A DNA stretch of 52,583 bases, taken from positions 1-52,583 of the forward strand of contig CAJGDR010000001.1 in the NCBI GenBank assembly GCA_904502205.1, read 5' to 3'. Each line of letters opens with the position of its first letter. The stretch's first letter is position 1. Source of the DNA: an uncultured Bacilli bacterium (GTDB taxonomy: Bacteria > Bacillota_I > Bacilli_A > ML615J-28 > CAG-313). The notes beneath the pieces are model-generated. The model made no database searches. It saw only the letters and a list, made by a program, of their open reading frames with translations, and was not told the origin of the DNA. Positions 34,122 to 44,329 of the stretch are shown piece after piece. The translations under genes and the position numbers were made by a program.

Positions 34122-35442
34122 GACAAGTGATGAAATAATTACTAAAGAATTCAAAATCGAATCAAATAATTTATTACTTGTTTATTCTAATAATATTGGT
34201 GATATCAAAGAATTTAATAATTATTATATTTCTAAAATAAATTCAAGTAATCTAGAGACTTTAGATGATACTTTTCCTGGTATAACTACAAAGTATTCTG
34301 ATTTTAGTAAAATATTCAGTGATTTAACAACTGGACATATAGTTTTGTTTACATCAGAAAATACAGCATTTAAGTTTAATTTACCGGTTGCTAATAGTAG
34401 ACAAACAGAAACTTCTGTATTAGATCCAATTGATTTATTTTCAGCTCAAGATGGTTTTGTTGAAAAACTTGATAAAAATATTGCTTTAATTAGAAATCAT
34501 CTTGTAAATCAAGAAGTAAAAATAGAATATTTTAATTTACCAACTTCTTCTTCAAATAAAATAGCTATTGTATCTCTTGAGAATAACACAAAACAGATTG
34601 AAGAAATAAAAAACAAATTAAATACAATTACTGAAAAAAATGTTACATCAATAAATACAATTAATAAAAAATTTCAAAAAGGTCATTTAGTACCAATGAC
34701 TTTATCAACAAGTTCACCACAAAATGTTGCATTATCAATAATTAAAGGTAAAACAGCAATATTGTTAGATGGATCACCAGTAGCTGCTATTGTACCTGTG
34801 AATTTATTTTTGTTTTCAACAATGAAAACAGATGTAAATACACCTGTTTATTATTCATTCTTTTCAAGATTTTTGATTTTAATGTTCTTAATAGTATCAG
34901 TTTATTTACTAGGTTTTTATGTTGCACTTATTAATTATCATACAAGTAGTTTGACAATATATTCATTATCAAACTTAAAACTAACCGAAAAAGGTACTAC
35001 ACTTCCAATGTTTTTAGAAATATCCATTATCTTAATGTTATTTGAGCTTTATCGTTATGCTACTAGTAGATCATCGAGTGGCTATATTCAAAACATTATT
35101 ATCTTCTTAGGTGGACTATTTATTGGTCAAAATGCTATTAAGAGTGGGTTAATTGGACCTTTAATTTTATTAATGACTTCAGTTTGTTATTTATCAACAT
35201 TTGCTTTTACCAATAACTTGCATTTAATAACTACAATATCTCTAAGTCGTATCTTTGTAATATCATGTTCTTATCTTTTAGGTCTTTATGGATTTTTAGT
35301 AGCTGCAATCATTATTTTTACTTATCTTTTATCAATTAAATCTTTTGATCAATATTATTTCTTTGATCCTTCGATTACCTTAAAACGAAAGTTTAAACAA
35401 TACTTTGTTCCAAAAGAAGGTGAAACTAATGAAACTAATTAA
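34093..35442 (+). CDS. gerAA: Spore germinant receptor subunit A (GerAA/SpoVAF family)
   Basis: Inner-spore-membrane subunit of the germinant receptor, 449 residues. The soluble N-terminal part (1-250) contains TGHIVLFTSENTAFKFNLP and SRQTETSVLDPID...GFVEKLDKNIALIRNHL, close to the conserved GPREGFTE segment of the family. Four to five transmembrane helices follow (about 255-440), with the conserved LINYHTSSLTIYSL, FLEISIILMLFELYR and IGQNAIKSGLIGP. GGAGG precedes the ATG, which overlaps the end of gerAB by 29 bases. Confidence 0.93.
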   Translation: MYQKIIKQIKTSDEIITKEFKIESNNLLLVYSNNIGDIKEFNNYYISKINSSNLETLDDTFPGITTKYSDFSKIFSDLTTGHIVLFTSENTAFKFNLPVANSRQTETSVLDPIDLFSAQDGFVEKLDKNIALIRNHLVNQEVKIEYFNLPTSSSNKIAIVSLENNTKQIEEIKNKLNTITEKNVTSINTINKKFQKGHLVPMTLSTSSPQNVALSIIKGKTAILLDGSPVAAIVPVNLFLFSTMKTDVNTPVYYSFFSRFLILMFLIVSVYLLGFYVALINYHTSSLTIYSLSNLKLTEKGTTLPMFLEISIILMLFELYRYATSRSSSGYIQNIIIFLGGLFIGQNAIKSGLIGPLILLMTSVCYLSTFAFTNNLHLITTISLSRIFVISCSYLLGLYGFLVAAIIIFTYLLSIKSFDQYYFFDPSITLKRKFKQYFVPKEGETNETN

Positions 35443-36487
35443 ATATTTAGTATTATGTTTAATGACCTTATTATTAACAGGATGTTATAGTTATACTGAA
35501 ATACATGAAGTTAGTTTTGTTATTAGTTTTGGTTTTGATTACATTGAAGAAGAAAAAATGTATGAAGTTACAGCTTATATTATTAATAATGCTAATTTAA
35601 CTCAAACAGAAACATCTTCATCAAGTGAACACAATGCATATACCGGAACAGCAAAAGGTAAAACAATTTCTAATGCCATTGAAGAAATAAATAAAAATCT
35701 TGATATTATTTTAGAATTTAAACATATCAAGACTGTATTTATAAGCGAACGTTTTATTAACAATGAGGAAAATATAAAATATCTTTATACTTTCTTTCGT
35801 AATGGTCCACTATTTTATCCAAACTTTGAAATTTATATTACAAAAGAAAATATCAAAGACATTTATAAAGTACAAGTTTTTGAAGAAACAACCATATATT
35901 ACACATTATTAACAGGACATAAAAAAGCTCACAACTATAAAGTTGCAAACTTCTATGATTTTATTAATGATTATATAATACCAGATTATTATATTGGTTA
36001 TCCGATGATTGAAGTAAATAAGTCAATCTTTGAAAATCAAAAGGAACCTCATCATACATTAGAGAATTCTGGTATTGTGTATTTTCCAAATATAGATAAG
36101 ATTGAAATATTAAAATATTCTGATTATCCAGGATTATATCTTATTAATAATTTTACTGATCTTATTATTAATTTAAATGATTTAGAATTTATTATTAATA
36201 ATTATTTATTTAGTTTAAATTTAAATACAAATAATCCAGACAAAATAATTGATATTGTCATAAAAGCTGACATTGCTTATGTCTATAGTGAAACAATCAA
36301 CGATAAAGAATTTAGTGAGTATGTAAAAAAATACTTTATCCAAGAAATAGATAAAGTATTTAAATATTGTTATTCAATTGGTATTGATATTTTAAATATC
36401 AACTACTTAAGAAGTTTAAGAAACTTAGATGAATGTGATATTACAAAATATCAGTTAAATTATACTATTGATGTTGTTCATCCTTAA
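35429..36487 (+). CDS. gerAC: Spore germinant receptor lipoprotein C (GerAC family)
   Basis: Lipoprotein subunit of the receptor, 352 residues. The signal ends LLLTGC with Cys19, followed by YSYTEIHEVSFVISFGFDY, the family N-terminus. The body contains GKTISNAIEEINKNLDIILEFKHIKTVFISE, matching the conserved SLxxAxxxLxxxxxRxLYLSHxKVIVIGE segment. The usual C-terminal helix with a conserved Glu/Asp-rich end is present (IGIDILNI). The ATG at 35429 has AAGGTGA upstream and overlaps gerAA. The last 23 bases overlap the convergent peptidase gene. Confidence 0.9.
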   Translation: MKLIKYLVLCLMTLLLTGCYSYTEIHEVSFVISFGFDYIEEEKMYEVTAYIINNANLTQTETSSSSEHNAYTGTAKGKTISNAIEEINKNLDIILEFKHIKTVFISERFINNEENIKYLYTFFRNGPLFYPNFEIYITKENIKDIYKVQVFEETTIYYTLLTGHKKAHNYKVANFYDFINDYIIPDYYIGYPMIEVNKSIFENQKEPHHTLENSGIVYFPNIDKIEILKYSDYPGLYLINNFTDLIINLNDLEFIINNYLFSLNLNTNNPDKIIDIVIKADIAYVYSETINDKEFSEYVKKYFIQEIDKVFKYCYSIGIDILNINYLRSLRNLDECDITKYQLNYTIDVVHP

Positions 36488-37742
36488 AAATAACTGAAGT
36501 TGTTAGTTCATCTATAAAAACCTTTTTCATATTATTAACATCTTCTAATGTGATAGTTTCTAATGCATCAAAAATATCAAATAAAGTTAAATTACAAAAA
36601 CATGCATCTGTTAACATCGAAACAAAATAATCTAAATTATTCATTTTTCTGATGTTTGCAGCAAATATTGTATTTTTATAGCGAATAAAGTTCAGTTCAT
36701 CTAATAAATCAAGATTTAACATCTTATTACGAACTAATTCTTCAAAATCTTGGTATTTATGCGTATCACAAGATATCATAAAATAACTAAAACCATCTTC
36801 AATAATTGATTCATAAAAATAAGTATTATTAATAACTTCTTTATTCAATAATTCTTCATAAAACTTTGATGTTTCATCAAAATTATAATCTGTTAAAATA
36901 GCCAGTGCTAAATCATTTTTTAAATTTTCCATTGATTCGGTTTTAGATGTTGGAATTTTTAGATTTACTGCAATTTTAGGTATTTGAAGTTCATAATTTT
37001 TTATGAGCTTCTTTTGATTTATAGTATTGACTTCTTCCGGATATCTTCTTTTAATAACAACAAAATCACGGAATGTTTTGTTATTTTGATCTTCCTTAAT
37101 TAAATTTAAAACATGTTCTAAATCAAAATTACCTACTAGTACTAAACACATATTACTTGGATGATAAAAAGTATCAAAACATAAATCTAATACTTCTTTA
37201 TTTATTTCATTGATTGAATCTATAGTTCCACCTATTTCTGAGCGAACATTACAAGATTTGTACAAACTTTTTAAACATTCGTTATAATGAACACTGTTCG
37301 GCATATTTTCGTACATCTTTATTTCACTAGCAATACTATTTCTTTCATTATTAATTGATGTTTCAGTATAAGTTTTCGTTTGCGTAAGTTCAAGTAATAA
37401 TTTTATACATTCATCAACATTATTTAATGTATTAAAAGTGTAAGATGTTCGATCAAATGTTGTAAAAGCATTACATTCTGCACCTAGTTCTGCAAATCTT
37501 AAGCTAATGTCATTTTTTTCATCAAACATTTCATGTTCTAAAAAATGTGCAGAGCCTAGTGGTACTTTGACATATTCTGTTTTAAACGGTGGAACAAATT
37601 CTATGTCAAGTGAACCAAAATTAAAAGAAACAGAACCATACGTTTTTTTATATTCTGGTTTATTCATTAAATAAACTTCTAAACCATTGGATAGTTTTTC
37701 ATAATAATATTCTTCATTCCATTTTTCACTACGAATAATCAT
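36465..37742 (-). CDS. M16 zinc peptidase, YmfH-like
   Basis: Predicted zinc metallopeptidase of the pitrilysin family, 425 residues. The inverted zinc motif HFLEH (His66, Glu69, His70) is followed by the distal Glu in NERNSIASEIKMYE (about 142-157). In B. subtilis YmfH pairs with the inactive YmfF. The start at 37742 is used because AAAGGAG is seven bases upstream and four bases separate it from the stop of the partner gene. Substrate unknown; a processing or quality-control role on small peptides is typical. Confidence 0.88.
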   Translation of the reverse strand: MIIRSEKWNEEYYYEKLSNGLEVYLMNKPEYKKTYGSVSFNFGSLDIEFVPPFKTEYVKVPLGSAHFLEHEMFDEKNDISLRFAELGAECNAFTTFDRTSYTFNTLNNVDECIKLLLELTQTKTYTETSINNERNSIASEIKMYENMPNSVHYNECLKSLYKSCNVRSEIGGTIDSINEINKEVLDLCFDTFYHPSNMCLVLVGNFDLEHVLNLIKEDQNNKTFRDFVVIKRRYPEEVNTINQKKLIKNYELQIPKIAVNLKIPTSKTESMENLKNDLALAILTDYNFDETSKFYEELLNKEVINNTYFYESIIEDGFSYFMISCDTHKYQDFEELVRNKMLNLDLLDELNFIRYKNTIFAANIRKMNNLDYFVSMLTDACFCNLTLFDIFDALETITLEDVNNMKKVFIDELTTSVIFKDEQHQ

Positions 37743-37746
37743 ATCA

Positions 37747-38991
37747 TTACTCCTTTCCAACCAATACAATTGTATCAAGTAATAAAGATTTAGCTACTTC
37801 AATAATATCTTCTTCTGTAACATTATTAATTTTGTCAATCTTTTTTTGATTGCTAATAATTTTATTTTGATAAAAGTATTTTTGATTAACAATTTCTATT
37901 AAACTAATTAAATTATCTTCAGCTTCCATTTGTTCACTTATCATTTGTTTTTTAATAGCACTTAATAATTCTTTATCAATTATCTTATTTTTAATATCAT
38001 CGATACATTGTTTGATCAAATCAACAACTGTTTCGTAGTCCTCATAATTGATACCACAATTTATAATCATTATACCTTTATACCAATCATATTCACTACC
38101 AATTGTATAAACTAAATTATGGTTTTCTCTTAATTCTTTTATAAATAAAGAATCAAATCCACCACCTAAATATTTATTTAACAAACACATTGCAAAATAC
38201 TTCTTAGAATCAACTCTAATATCTGTACGATATCCCATTAATAACATTGATTGTGGTAAATTCACTGGAACCATTTTAATATTGGTTTTTGTAATATCTT
38301 TTGTTTCTTTATCAATAAAAGGCGGTAATGATAATTCTGTATTTGGTGTATTTTTAAATAAATCACAAATAACATCTTCATTTAAATCACCAATAACAAA
38401 ACCAAATTTTGCAGATGACATTAATAAATCATATGCTTCATTCAAAGAATTTAAAGTAACTTTATTAATTTCTTCAATATTAGAATCTAAATGATTATGA
38501 TAGTTTTCTTTATCAAACATTGTATCATACAAAACAATACCTGATGAATAATACACATTAGCAATTTTACTTTCAAATGATTCAATATAAATCTTTTTTT
38601 CTTTTTCTAATATTTCTTTGGTAATATTTTTCTTATCAAATACAACTTCTTCAAATAAATTAAAAGCATCTTGGATTAATGTATTGTTAGTATTAATAAA
38701 TTTATCAGATATCACATGTAAATAAAACGTTATTTGTAAAACTTGACCCTTTTTCTCAAAATTATAAAATATTTGTGAATCATAAAGTTCATTTAATTTT
38801 AAAGCAAATTCACGTTCTGATTTAAATGATTTAGTTAATTTTGTAAAAACTTGAGATAAAAGTGTTAGTTCAGGTAAATATTTATTAGATAATGGTAAGA
38901 TAAACGAAAAACCAAACAAATTAGTCTTAAACTTTTTTGTTTGTAAATAATATATTGAGGTATTATTGATTTTAAACTCATTTATTTGCAT
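37747..38991 (-). CDS. M16-family non-catalytic partner, YmfF-like
   Basis: A 414-residue M16 fold without HxxEH at the expected place near residue 50 (VFTKLTKSFKSEREFA). The C-terminal inactive-domain motif LNKYLGGGFDSLFIKELRENHNLVYTIGS, which clamps substrate in M16B enzymes, is excellent. It is expected to pair with the catalytic YmfH-like protein encoded next. The start at 38991 is preferred over 39003 because GGAG is six bases upstream. Confidence 0.85.
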   Translation of the reverse strand: MQINEFKINNTSIYYLQTKKFKTNLFGFSFILPLSNKYLPELTLLSQVFTKLTKSFKSEREFALKLNELYDSQIFYNFEKKGQVLQITFYLHVISDKFINTNNTLIQDAFNLFEEVVFDKKNITKEILEKEKKIYIESFESKIANVYYSSGIVLYDTMFDKENYHNHLDSNIEEINKVTLNSLNEAYDLLMSSAKFGFVIGDLNEDVICDLFKNTPNTELSLPPFIDKETKDITKTNIKMVPVNLPQSMLLMGYRTDIRVDSKKYFAMCLLNKYLGGGFDSLFIKELRENHNLVYTIGSEYDWYKGIMIINCGINYEDYETVVDLIKQCIDDIKNKIIDKELLSAIKKQMISEQMEAEDNLISLIEIVNQKYFYQNKIISNQKKIDKINNVTEEDIIEVAKSLLLDTIVLVGKE

Positions 38992-39020
38992 ATTATACTC
39001 CATTATCTATTAGAATAGTT

Positions 39021-39046
39021 AAAATGGCCTAATTTTAGGCCATTTT
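39021..39046 (-). terminator. Hairpin after deoD
   Basis: A 12-bp stem (39021-39032 with 39035-39046); the T-tract on the minus strand is the end of the stem itself, so strength is moderate. Confidence 0.6.
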
Positions 39047-39058
39047 TAAACTTTTATA

Positions 39059-39787
39059 TTAGTTTTGTTTATTTATTAATAAACATGTATTTAAAGCTAT
39101 TTCCATCATTTGATTAAATGCTGTTTGACGTTGTTCTGATGTTGTTAGTTTAGAAGTAACTAAAGAATCAGAAATTGTTAAAATACATGCAGCATTTTTT
39201 CCAAGAACATTTGCATTATGGAATAATGCGAAAGATTCCATTTCAACACAAATACATTCTTTTTCTTTAAATAACTTTTCATGAACAGATTCTTGATGAT
39301 AGAAAACATCTGATGAATGAATTGTTCCTTTGTTAAGTTTAATATTTAAAGCATTAGCAGCTTCTTCAATTAAAGAATTAAGTTTAGGGCTTGATTTTAA
39401 TGTATCACTTGTTTCTTTACCTTGAACATAAGCAAATGTTGATTCACTATATGCTTTTTCAGCAAGCACTACATCAAATAAGTCAAGTTTATCAGAGTAT
39501 GCACCTGCAGAACCAATACGAATAATATTTTCTACACCATAGTTAGAAAATAATTCATATGAGTAAATACCGATACTTGGCATTCCCATTCCACTACCCA
39601 TAACTGATACTTTTTCACCTTTATAATAGCCAGTAAAACCTAACATTCCACGAACGTTATTAAAGCATACTACATTTTCTAAATATGTTTCTGCAATAAA
39701 TTTAGCACGTAGTGGATCTCCAGGCATTAAGACAGTTTTAGCAATAACATTTTCTTCTGTTACTTGAATATGTGGAGTTGCTTTCAT
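39059..39787 (-). CDS. deoD: Purine-nucleoside phosphorylase, DeoD type
   Basis: Hexameric-type phosphorylase releasing purine bases, 242 residues. Motifs: TPHIQV (His4-type), VLMPGDPLRAKFIAETYLE, the GMLGFTGYYKG strand, MGSGMGMPSIGIY, GSAGAY, VEMESFALF and ISDSLVT with the catalytic Asp. The ATG at 39787 starts two bases after the deoC stop. Last gene of the seven-gene operon that begins with yggS. Confidence 0.95.
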   Translation of the reverse strand: MKATPHIQVTEENVIAKTVLMPGDPLRAKFIAETYLENVVCFNNVRGMLGFTGYYKGEKVSVMGSGMGMPSIGIYSYELFSNYGVENIIRIGSAGAYSDKLDLFDVVLAEKAYSESTFAYVQGKETSDTLKSSPKLNSLIEEAANALNIKLNKGTIHSSDVFYHQESVHEKLFKEKECICVEMESFALFHNANVLGKNAACILTISDSLVTSKLTTSEQRQTAFNQMMEIALNTCLLINKQN

Positions 39788-39788
39788 C

Positions 39789-40451
39789 TTATTCACCATC
39801 TTCTTTATTGTATGCTTCCATAATAGCGATACCACTTGATGTACCAATACGAGTTGCACCTACTTTAATCATTGTAAAAGCATCTTCTAATGTTTTAATA
39901 CCACCACTAGCTTTTACTTCCATTTCTGGTGTAATATTTGCTTTCATTGTAACAACATCAGTTACTAATGCACCACCAGTTCCAAATCCAGTAGATGTTT
40001 TAACAAAATTAGCTTTTGCACGAGCTGCAGCTAATGTACAAGCAACTTTTTCATCTTCTGATAAATAACAAGTTTCTAAAATTACTTTTACAGTATGTCC
40101 TCCTGCTGCACCAACAACTAAACGAATTTCTTCTTCAATATATTTGTAATCATGTTCTTTAGCTTTAGCGACATTGATTACCATATCAATTTCATCAGCA
40201 CCGTTTTTTACAGCATCTAAAGTTTCTAACATTTTTACTTCTTTAGTATTTGCTCCTAGTGGAAAACCTACAACTGTACAAACTAAAACATCACTACCAG
40301 TTAATAATTCACTAGCAAGTTGAACGTTTGCTGGATTAACACATACACTTTTAAAATCGTATTGAATAGCTTCATTACAAAGTTTTTCAATATCTTTGCT
40401 AGTTGCAAAAGCTTTTAAAACTGTATGATCGATCATTTTATTTAATTTCAT
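39789..40451 (-). CDS. deoC: Deoxyribose-phosphate aldolase
   Basis: Class I aldolase splitting deoxyribose-5-phosphate into acetaldehyde and glyceraldehyde-3-phosphate; 220 residues. IDHTVLKAFAT (start), VCTVVGFPLGANT, EIDMVIN with the catalytic Asp, the VKVILETCYL segment, the Schiff-base Lys in FVKTSTGFGTGGA, and VKASGGIKT. AGGAGAT precedes the ATG at 40451. A phosphopentomutase (deoB) is not in the window. Confidence 0.96.
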   Translation of the reverse strand: MKLNKMIDHTVLKAFATSKDIEKLCNEAIQYDFKSVCVNPANVQLASELLTGSDVLVCTVVGFPLGANTKEVKMLETLDAVKNGADEIDMVINVAKAKEHDYKYIEEEIRLVVGAAGGHTVKVILETCYLSEDEKVACTLAAARAKANFVKTSTGFGTGGALVTDVVTMKANITPEMEVKASGGIKTLEDAFTMIKVGATRIGTSSGIAIMEAYNKEDGE

Positions 40452-40461
40452 TTTATATCTC

Positions 40462-41319
40462 CTAATTTTCAATTACTTGAATAATACTAATTTCTTTATA
40501 ACTATCTTCAATTTGATATTTTTTCATTTTTTTAACACGTTTTGTTACTTTCTTAAGACCTTTTGAAGTTAACATTAATAAACTTTGATTTGGTAAATAG
40601 TTCTTAAGTTCATACATAAAACGTTCGGCAAATTTAAAGAAAACATTTGCTGGAACTAGTATCTTTTCTCCAAATTCAATAATTCTAACATAATCTAAAT
40701 GTGGTGGGAACAATAATGTTTGTCCTACTTCCCAATCAACTGTTAAATATGCTTCTTTTTGATATTGTTTTGCTAGCATCACATATTCAGCCATATGAAT
40801 ATCTTCTTTAATTTTTTCTTTTAAGAAAGGAATTAGTTGTTGATAATTACACATATGCGTAATTACTTCACTTGGTAAAGTAAAATATTCACATTCTGGA
40901 TTTTGTTCGATATACTTTTGACGATTATCACTATAAACTTTCATCATCTTCAACATATCGAATGGTTCAGCATCATTAGCGCCATCATAATAAATATCAA
41001 ACTGAAATTTATGACATAAATTATCAATTACTGATAATACTTGTCGTGAAACAGGTTCCGGTAATATTTCAGGAATTTCAACTAGAAAACGGATATTAAC
41101 ATATTGAGCACTAATACTATAAATATTACTAACTCTTGATCGTTTAGTAATGTAGAATGGATATTTTAAATTAAATAGTTCATCATGATATACGATCATT
41201 ACTTGTTCATCATCAGTTGTTACCACACAATTTGGTAACTCTTCAAAATGAAGAAATAAATCTGCGTAATCAAAGCGTTCTAAATTTCGATTCCGAAAAA
41301 AGTTTATTACCATTGCCAT
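40462..41319 (-). CDS. Conserved-looking protein of unknown function (285 residues)
   Basis: No family recognised. The protein is soluble, without signal, membrane helix or Cys motif. The first half is mixed (FDYADLFLHFEELPNCVVTTDDEQ, YPFYITKRSRVSNIYSISAQYVNIRF), the middle is acidic and Tyr-rich, and the C-terminal 40 residues are strongly basic (KGLKKVTKRVKKMKKYQIED) before an acidic end. It lies 8 bases behind ileS and 10 before deoC, so it belongs to the operon, in which neither function explains it. A nucleic-acid-binding role is possible from the basic tail, but this is only a guess. Confidence 0.75.
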   Translation of the reverse strand: MAMVINFFRNRNLERFDYADLFLHFEELPNCVVTTDDEQVMIVYHDELFNLKYPFYITKRSRVSNIYSISAQYVNIRFLVEIPEILPEPVSRQVLSVIDNLCHKFQFDIYYDGANDAEPFDMLKMMKVYSDNRQKYIEQNPECEYFTLPSEVITHMCNYQQLIPFLKEKIKEDIHMAEYVMLAKQYQKEAYLTVDWEVGQTLLFPPHLDYVRIIEFGEKILVPANVFFKFAERFMYELKNYLPNQSLLMLTSKGLKKVTKRVKKMKKYQIEDSYKEISIIQVIEN

Positions 41320-41327
41320 TATTTTAC

Positions 41328-44060
41328 CTACTTATTTAAAATTTCATGACAACGTGGGCAAAGTTCATCTTCATTAACGCTAGGAACAACTTGCCAACAA
41401 CGGCTACATACAACTCCTTCAGCAGGTTTTACTAAAATAACACCACTGTCGAATGTTTCACCAACTAATTCACCATTTACAACTTCAAATTCAGATACGA
41501 TAAATACACGTTGTAAATTAATATTCATACTATCAATTAATTTTTGAACAGATTCTGTTGGTTTAATTGAAAGTTTTGCACTAAAGCTCTTACCAATAAT
41601 TTTAGCATTACGAGCATTTTCTAAAGCTTTTAAAACATCATTTCTTAATAACATAAATTCTGCATATTTAGCTTTTAATTCTTCAGCATTTTCATATTTT
41701 TCAGCAACAGGCATATTTTCTAAATAAATACTTTCTTCTTTATTACCAACAAAATATTTGTAAACTTCTTCTGTAGTATGAGGAATAAGTGGTGTAAGAA
41801 GTGTAGCAAGTGCTTTAGTTGTATGATAAATTACTGTTTGAATACTACGTCTTGCATGAGAGTTTGCTTTTTCAATATATAAAATATCTTTTGTATAATC
41901 AAGATAATAACTTGATAATTGGTTAGTCATATAAGTTAATGCAGAACGATATACTTCATCAAATGCATAATTATTGTAAGCATTATGGATTTTTTCAATT
42001 AAATCAGATAATAAGCACATCATATATTGATCTGCCTCAGGTAGATTAGCATATTCAATGCAATCAGTTTCTGGGTTAAAATCAAATAAGTTACCTAACA
42101 TAAAACGGAATGTGTTACGGATTTTACGATATGCTTCACTATTTTGTGAAATAATTTCTTTAGAAATACGGCAGTCAGCTTGATAGTCAACTGATGCTAC
42201 CCAAAGTCTTAAGATATCAGCACCTGATTCATTACATACTTGAATTGGATCAATTGTATTACCAAGTGATTTACTCATCTTACGACCTTCACCATCTAGT
42301 GTAAATCCATGTGTTAATACTGTTTTGAATGGTGCAACACCTGTAGTTGCAACACCTGTTGAAATACTTGAGTTAAACCAACCACGATATTGGTCAGCAC
42401 CTTCTAAATATAAATCAGATGGATAAACATTATATGTTTGTTTAAATGCTGCATGGTGACTTGTTCCTGAGTCAAACCAAACGTCCATAATATCAGTTTC
42501 TTTTTTGAAAATACCATTTGGACTACCTGGATGAGTAAATCCAGCAGGTAATAGATCAACTGCTTCCATTTCGTACCAAGCATTTGAACCTTTTTCTTCA
42601 AAGATAGATGCAACATGATTGATTACTTCTTCTTCTAAAATTGGAGTTTCATCTTCTGCATAGAACACAGGAATTGGAACACCCCATACTCTTTGACGAG
42701 AAATACACCAATCATCACGATCTTTAATCATATTTGTAATACGGATTTCACCCCAAGTTGGTACCCATTTTACATTTTTAATATTTTCAATAATTTCTTC
42801 TTTAATTTTACCAATAGATGCAAACCATTGTGGTGTTGCACGGAAGATAATTGGTTTTTTAGTACGCCAGTCATGAGGATAACTGTGAGTAATTTTTTCA
42901 GCATGCATTAACATTCCAACTTCAGCCATTTTAGCCATAATTGCAACATTACATTCTTCAATTTTTAATCCTTCAAATTCACCAGCTTCTTTAGTCATAC
43001 GACCAAGACTATCTACTGGACAAAGTACATCTAATCCATATTTTTTACCAGCAATATAGTCATCAGCACCATGACCAGGAGCTGTATGTACTAAACCTGT
43101 ACCAGCATCTAAAGTAACGTGATCACCTAAAATAACTGGTGATGTACGGTTAAATAATGGATGATGATAAGTTACACCTTCAAGTTCAGATCCTAAATAT
43201 GTTTTAATGATTTCATATTCTGATACACCAATTGTCTTTGTGAAACCTTCTAGAAGTTCTTTAGCAATTACGAAATATCCATTGTTCATAGATACAACAG
43301 CATATTCAATATTAGGACCAGCACAAATTGCAAGGTTAGCTGGAATTGTCCAAGGAGTAGTTGTCCAAATAACTAATTTACAATCATTTGAAAGTAATCC
43401 TTTTCCATCTACTACTGGGAATGCAACGAAAATAGCATCACTTGTTACATCATAGTATTCAATTTCAGCCTCAGCTAAAGCCGTTTCAGAAGATGGTGAC
43501 CAATAAACTGGTTTTAATCCTTTGTAAATTAAACCTTTTTTAGCCATCTTACCAAAAATACGGATTTGTTCTGCTTCAAAATCTTTATTAAGTGTTAAAT
43601 ATGGTTTTTCCCAATCAGCAAATACACCTAAACGTTTGAAACCAACCTTTTGAATTTCAACTTGTTCTCTTGCGTATTGTTCACAAAGAGTTCTGAATTC
43701 ACTAAGTGACATTGCTTTACGATTAACTTTTTTATCTTTACTTAAAGCATTTTCGATTGGTAATCCATGTGTATCCCAACCTGGTTGGAATGGTGAATAT
43801 AAACCGCACATAGATTTATAACGAATAATAAAATCTTTTAATGTTTTATTTAAAGCATGACCTACATGGATCTTACCATTAGCATATGGTGGACCATCAT
43901 GTAAATAGAAAGCCTCATTGTTAGCATTTTTAGCTAATCTTTGTTCGTAAACATTTAATTCTTCCCAAAATTTTTGAATTTCAGGTTCTTTTTTTCCTAA
44001 ATCTCCACGCATTGGAAATTCAGTTTGCATCATTAATAAAGTATCTTTATAATTTTTCAT
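41328..44060 (-). CDS. ileS: Isoleucyl-tRNA synthetase
   Basis: Charges tRNA-Ile; 910 residues, bacterial (type 1) form. [15 protein letters not shown] contains the HIGH motif, the CP1 editing domain has [11 protein letters not shown] and [13 protein letters not shown], the KMSKS loop is [13 protein letters not shown] (about 600-612), and the C-terminal zinc finger CSRCWQVV...CPRC is complete. GAGGAAT precedes the ATG. No T-box leader: only 11 bases separate it from yggT, so it depends on the operon promoter. Position behind sepF-yggT is conserved in Firmicutes. Confidence 0.97.
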   Translation of the reverse strand: MKNYKDTLLMMQTEFPMRGDLGKKEPEIQKFWEELNVYEQRLAKNANNEAFYLHDGPPYANGKIHVGHALNKTLKDFIIRYKSMCGLYSPFQPGWDTHGLPIENALSKDKKVNRKAMSLSEFRTLCEQYAREQVEIQKVGFKRLGVFADWEKPYLTLNKDFEAEQIRIFGKMAKKGLIYKGLKPVYWSPSSETALAEAEIEYYDVTSDAIFVAFPVVDGKGLLSNDCKLVIWTTTPWTIPANLAICAGPNIEYAVVSMNNGYFVIAKELLEGFTKTIGVSEYEIIKTYLGSELEGVTYHHPLFNRTSPVILGDHVTLDAGTGLVHTAPGHGADDYIAGKKYGLDVLCPVDSLGRMTKEAGEFEGLKIEECNVAIMAKMAEVGMLMHAEKITHSYPHDWRTKKPIIFRATPQWFASIGKIKEEIIENIKNVKWVPTWGEIRITNMIKDRDDWCISRQRVWGVPIPVFYAEDETPILEEEVINHVASIFEEKGSNAWYEMEAVDLLPAGFTHPGSPNGIFKKETDIMDVWFDSGTSHHAAFKQTYNVYPSDLYLEGADQYRGWFNSSISTGVATTGVAPFKTVLTHGFTLDGEGRKMSKSLGNTIDPIQVCNESGADILRLWVASVDYQADCRISKEIISQNSEAYRKIRNTFRFMLGNLFDFNPETDCIEYANLPEADQYMMCLLSDLIEKIHNAYNNYAFDEVYRSALTYMTNQLSSYYLDYTKDILYIEKANSHARRSIQTVIYHTTKALATLLTPLIPHTTEEVYKYFVGNKEESIYLENMPVAEKYENAEELKAKYAEFMLLRNDVLKALENARNAKIIGKSFSAKLSIKPTESVQKLIDSMNINLQRVFIVSEFEVVNGELVGETFDSGVILVKPAEGVVCSRCWQVVPSVNEDELCPRCHEILNK

Positions 44061-44071
44061 AATCTATTCCT

Positions 44072-44329
44072 CTATATTATAGTAATTACATATCTTAAAA
44101 AAAACAAAGCTAAATCATATATTATTAAACCAATAGCAGGTGTAAAGTCTATCATATTAAAACTAAACCAACCCCTAAATCTACCTAAATATACGTCACT
44201 TACTTTGCGCATACCTACATACCATCTCTTATTGTGAATATCTGGAACCCATGACATTATTATTACAACTATCATAAAGTAATAATAAATATTAAGAATA
44301 TGGTATAAAATTGCTAATGCATCTTTCAT
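44072..44329 (-). CDS. YggT-family membrane protein (YlmG)
   Basis: An 85-residue membrane protein with two helices (about 6-25 and 65-83) around an amphipathic, Arg-rich middle: MSWVPD, MRKVSDVYLGRFRG is the family signature (usually ITDPYLRIFRR). It takes part in cell-division or chromosome-related processes in a way that is poorly known. Its ATG overlaps the sepF stop by one base. Confidence 0.9.
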   Translation of the reverse strand: MKDALAILYHILNIYYYFMIVVIIMSWVPDIHNKRWYVGMRKVSDVYLGRFRGWFSFNMIDFTPAIGLIIYDLALFFLRYVITII

